Below are positions 6,279 to 8,366 of a stretch of DNA of 8,366 nt, piece after piece. A program made the position numbers and the translations under genes. The notes beneath the pieces were generated by a model, which was given only the letters and a program-made list of their open reading frames with translations, ran no database searches and was not told where the DNA came from. The stretch is from Rhodoferax sp. Its GTDB lineage: Bacteria; Pseudomonadota; Gammaproteobacteria; Burkholderiales; Burkholderiaceae_C. Where the stretch lies: positions 1-8,366 of the forward strand of contig JAQGMQ010000576.1 in NCBI GenBank assembly GCA_028292305.1. Reading direction: 5' to 3'. The stretch's first letter is position 1. The number at the start of each line of letters is the position of its first letter.

Positions 6279-6397
6279 GAAACGTTGGATGCCAACTAAT
6301 TCACATTTAAATCAATGACTTAAGCGCTGTTCCGCAAGTTCACATCAACAAGCACCGGCAACTTCCGGACCTCAGCCCACCCACCGGCCTCCGCCCC

Positions 6398-8366
<1,969 letters not shown>

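Larger units (their letters stand above)
6162..6321. repeat. perfect 12-bp inverted repeat enclosing 136 bp
   Basis: AAGTCATTGATT at 6162–6173 and its exact reverse complement AATCAATGACTT at 6310–6321. The 136 bp between the arms contain the T-run, the 8-bp hairpin and the DnaA box at 6270. The arms are not extended by further pairing on either side. The arms could be paired protein-binding sites or ends of a small dispersed element; no target-site duplication was noted. Confidence 0.65.
5977..6397. other. hemE–priA intergenic region with DnaA boxes and repeats
   Basis: A 421-bp stretch with no credible gene; its short open frames lack coding character. The first 80 bp are GC-rich with nothing recognisable. 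From about 6080 the sequence becomes AT-rich and contains two exact DnaA-box matches, a perfect 12-bp inverted repeat, an 8-bp hairpin, a T-run (6194–6201) and three copies of TCAACAA (6211, 6261 and 6345; the first two exactly 50 bp apart). From 6325 to the priA start nothing clear is seen, and no strong promoter or Shine-Dalgarno for priA was found. Confidence 0.7.

Overview
The window looks like the chromosome of a GC-rich betaproteobacterium of the order Burkholderiales, most likely Comamonadaceae. This rests on the high GC content of the coding regions, the hemE–priA gene pair, and recognisable protein sequences (uroporphyrinogen decarboxylase, PriA, and a MoxR / DUF4350 / DUF4129 / SpoIIM / RDD gene train). 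No phage, insertion sequence, CRISPR array, tRNA or rRNA was seen.

Left part (1–4704, all minus strand): a compact gene train transcribed right to left. In transcription order it holds a small lower-GC RDD-family membrane protein (4195–4704), a second RDD-family gene (from 4181), a SpoIIM-like gene (ending at 3407), an uncharacterised multi-pass membrane protein (2686–3417), a DUF4129 protein (1893–2645), a DUF4350 protein (688–1896) and a MoxR-type AAA+ ATPase (663 to beyond the left edge). Short gaps, an 11-bp overlap and an ATGA overlap suggest one operon. This is the widespread MoxR–DUF58-type membrane cluster, whose role is poorly defined; MoxR ATPases are thought to act as chaperones for neighbouring complexes. 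The DUF58 and VWA partners would lie beyond position 1.

The most notable event is a scar near 3800–3808. The RDD gene breaks off after about 126 codons and the sequence passes, out of frame, straight into the last ~130 codons of a SpoIIM-like gene. Both genes are broken by what looks like a single internal deletion (or an assembly error). The RDD frame stays open by chance and ends only at 2907, inside the next gene.

Right part (4705–8366, plus strand): an AT-rich divergent intergenic region, then hemE (heme biosynthesis, 4876–5976), probably with a leaderless transcript. A 421-bp intergenic region follows (5977–6397), and then priA (primosomal helicase, from 6398 to beyond the right edge). 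The hemE–priA spacer carries two exact DnaA-box matches, a perfect 12-bp inverted repeat enclosing about 136 bp, a perfect 8-bp hairpin, and a recurring TCAACAA motif. It is the most information-dense non-coding stretch of the window.
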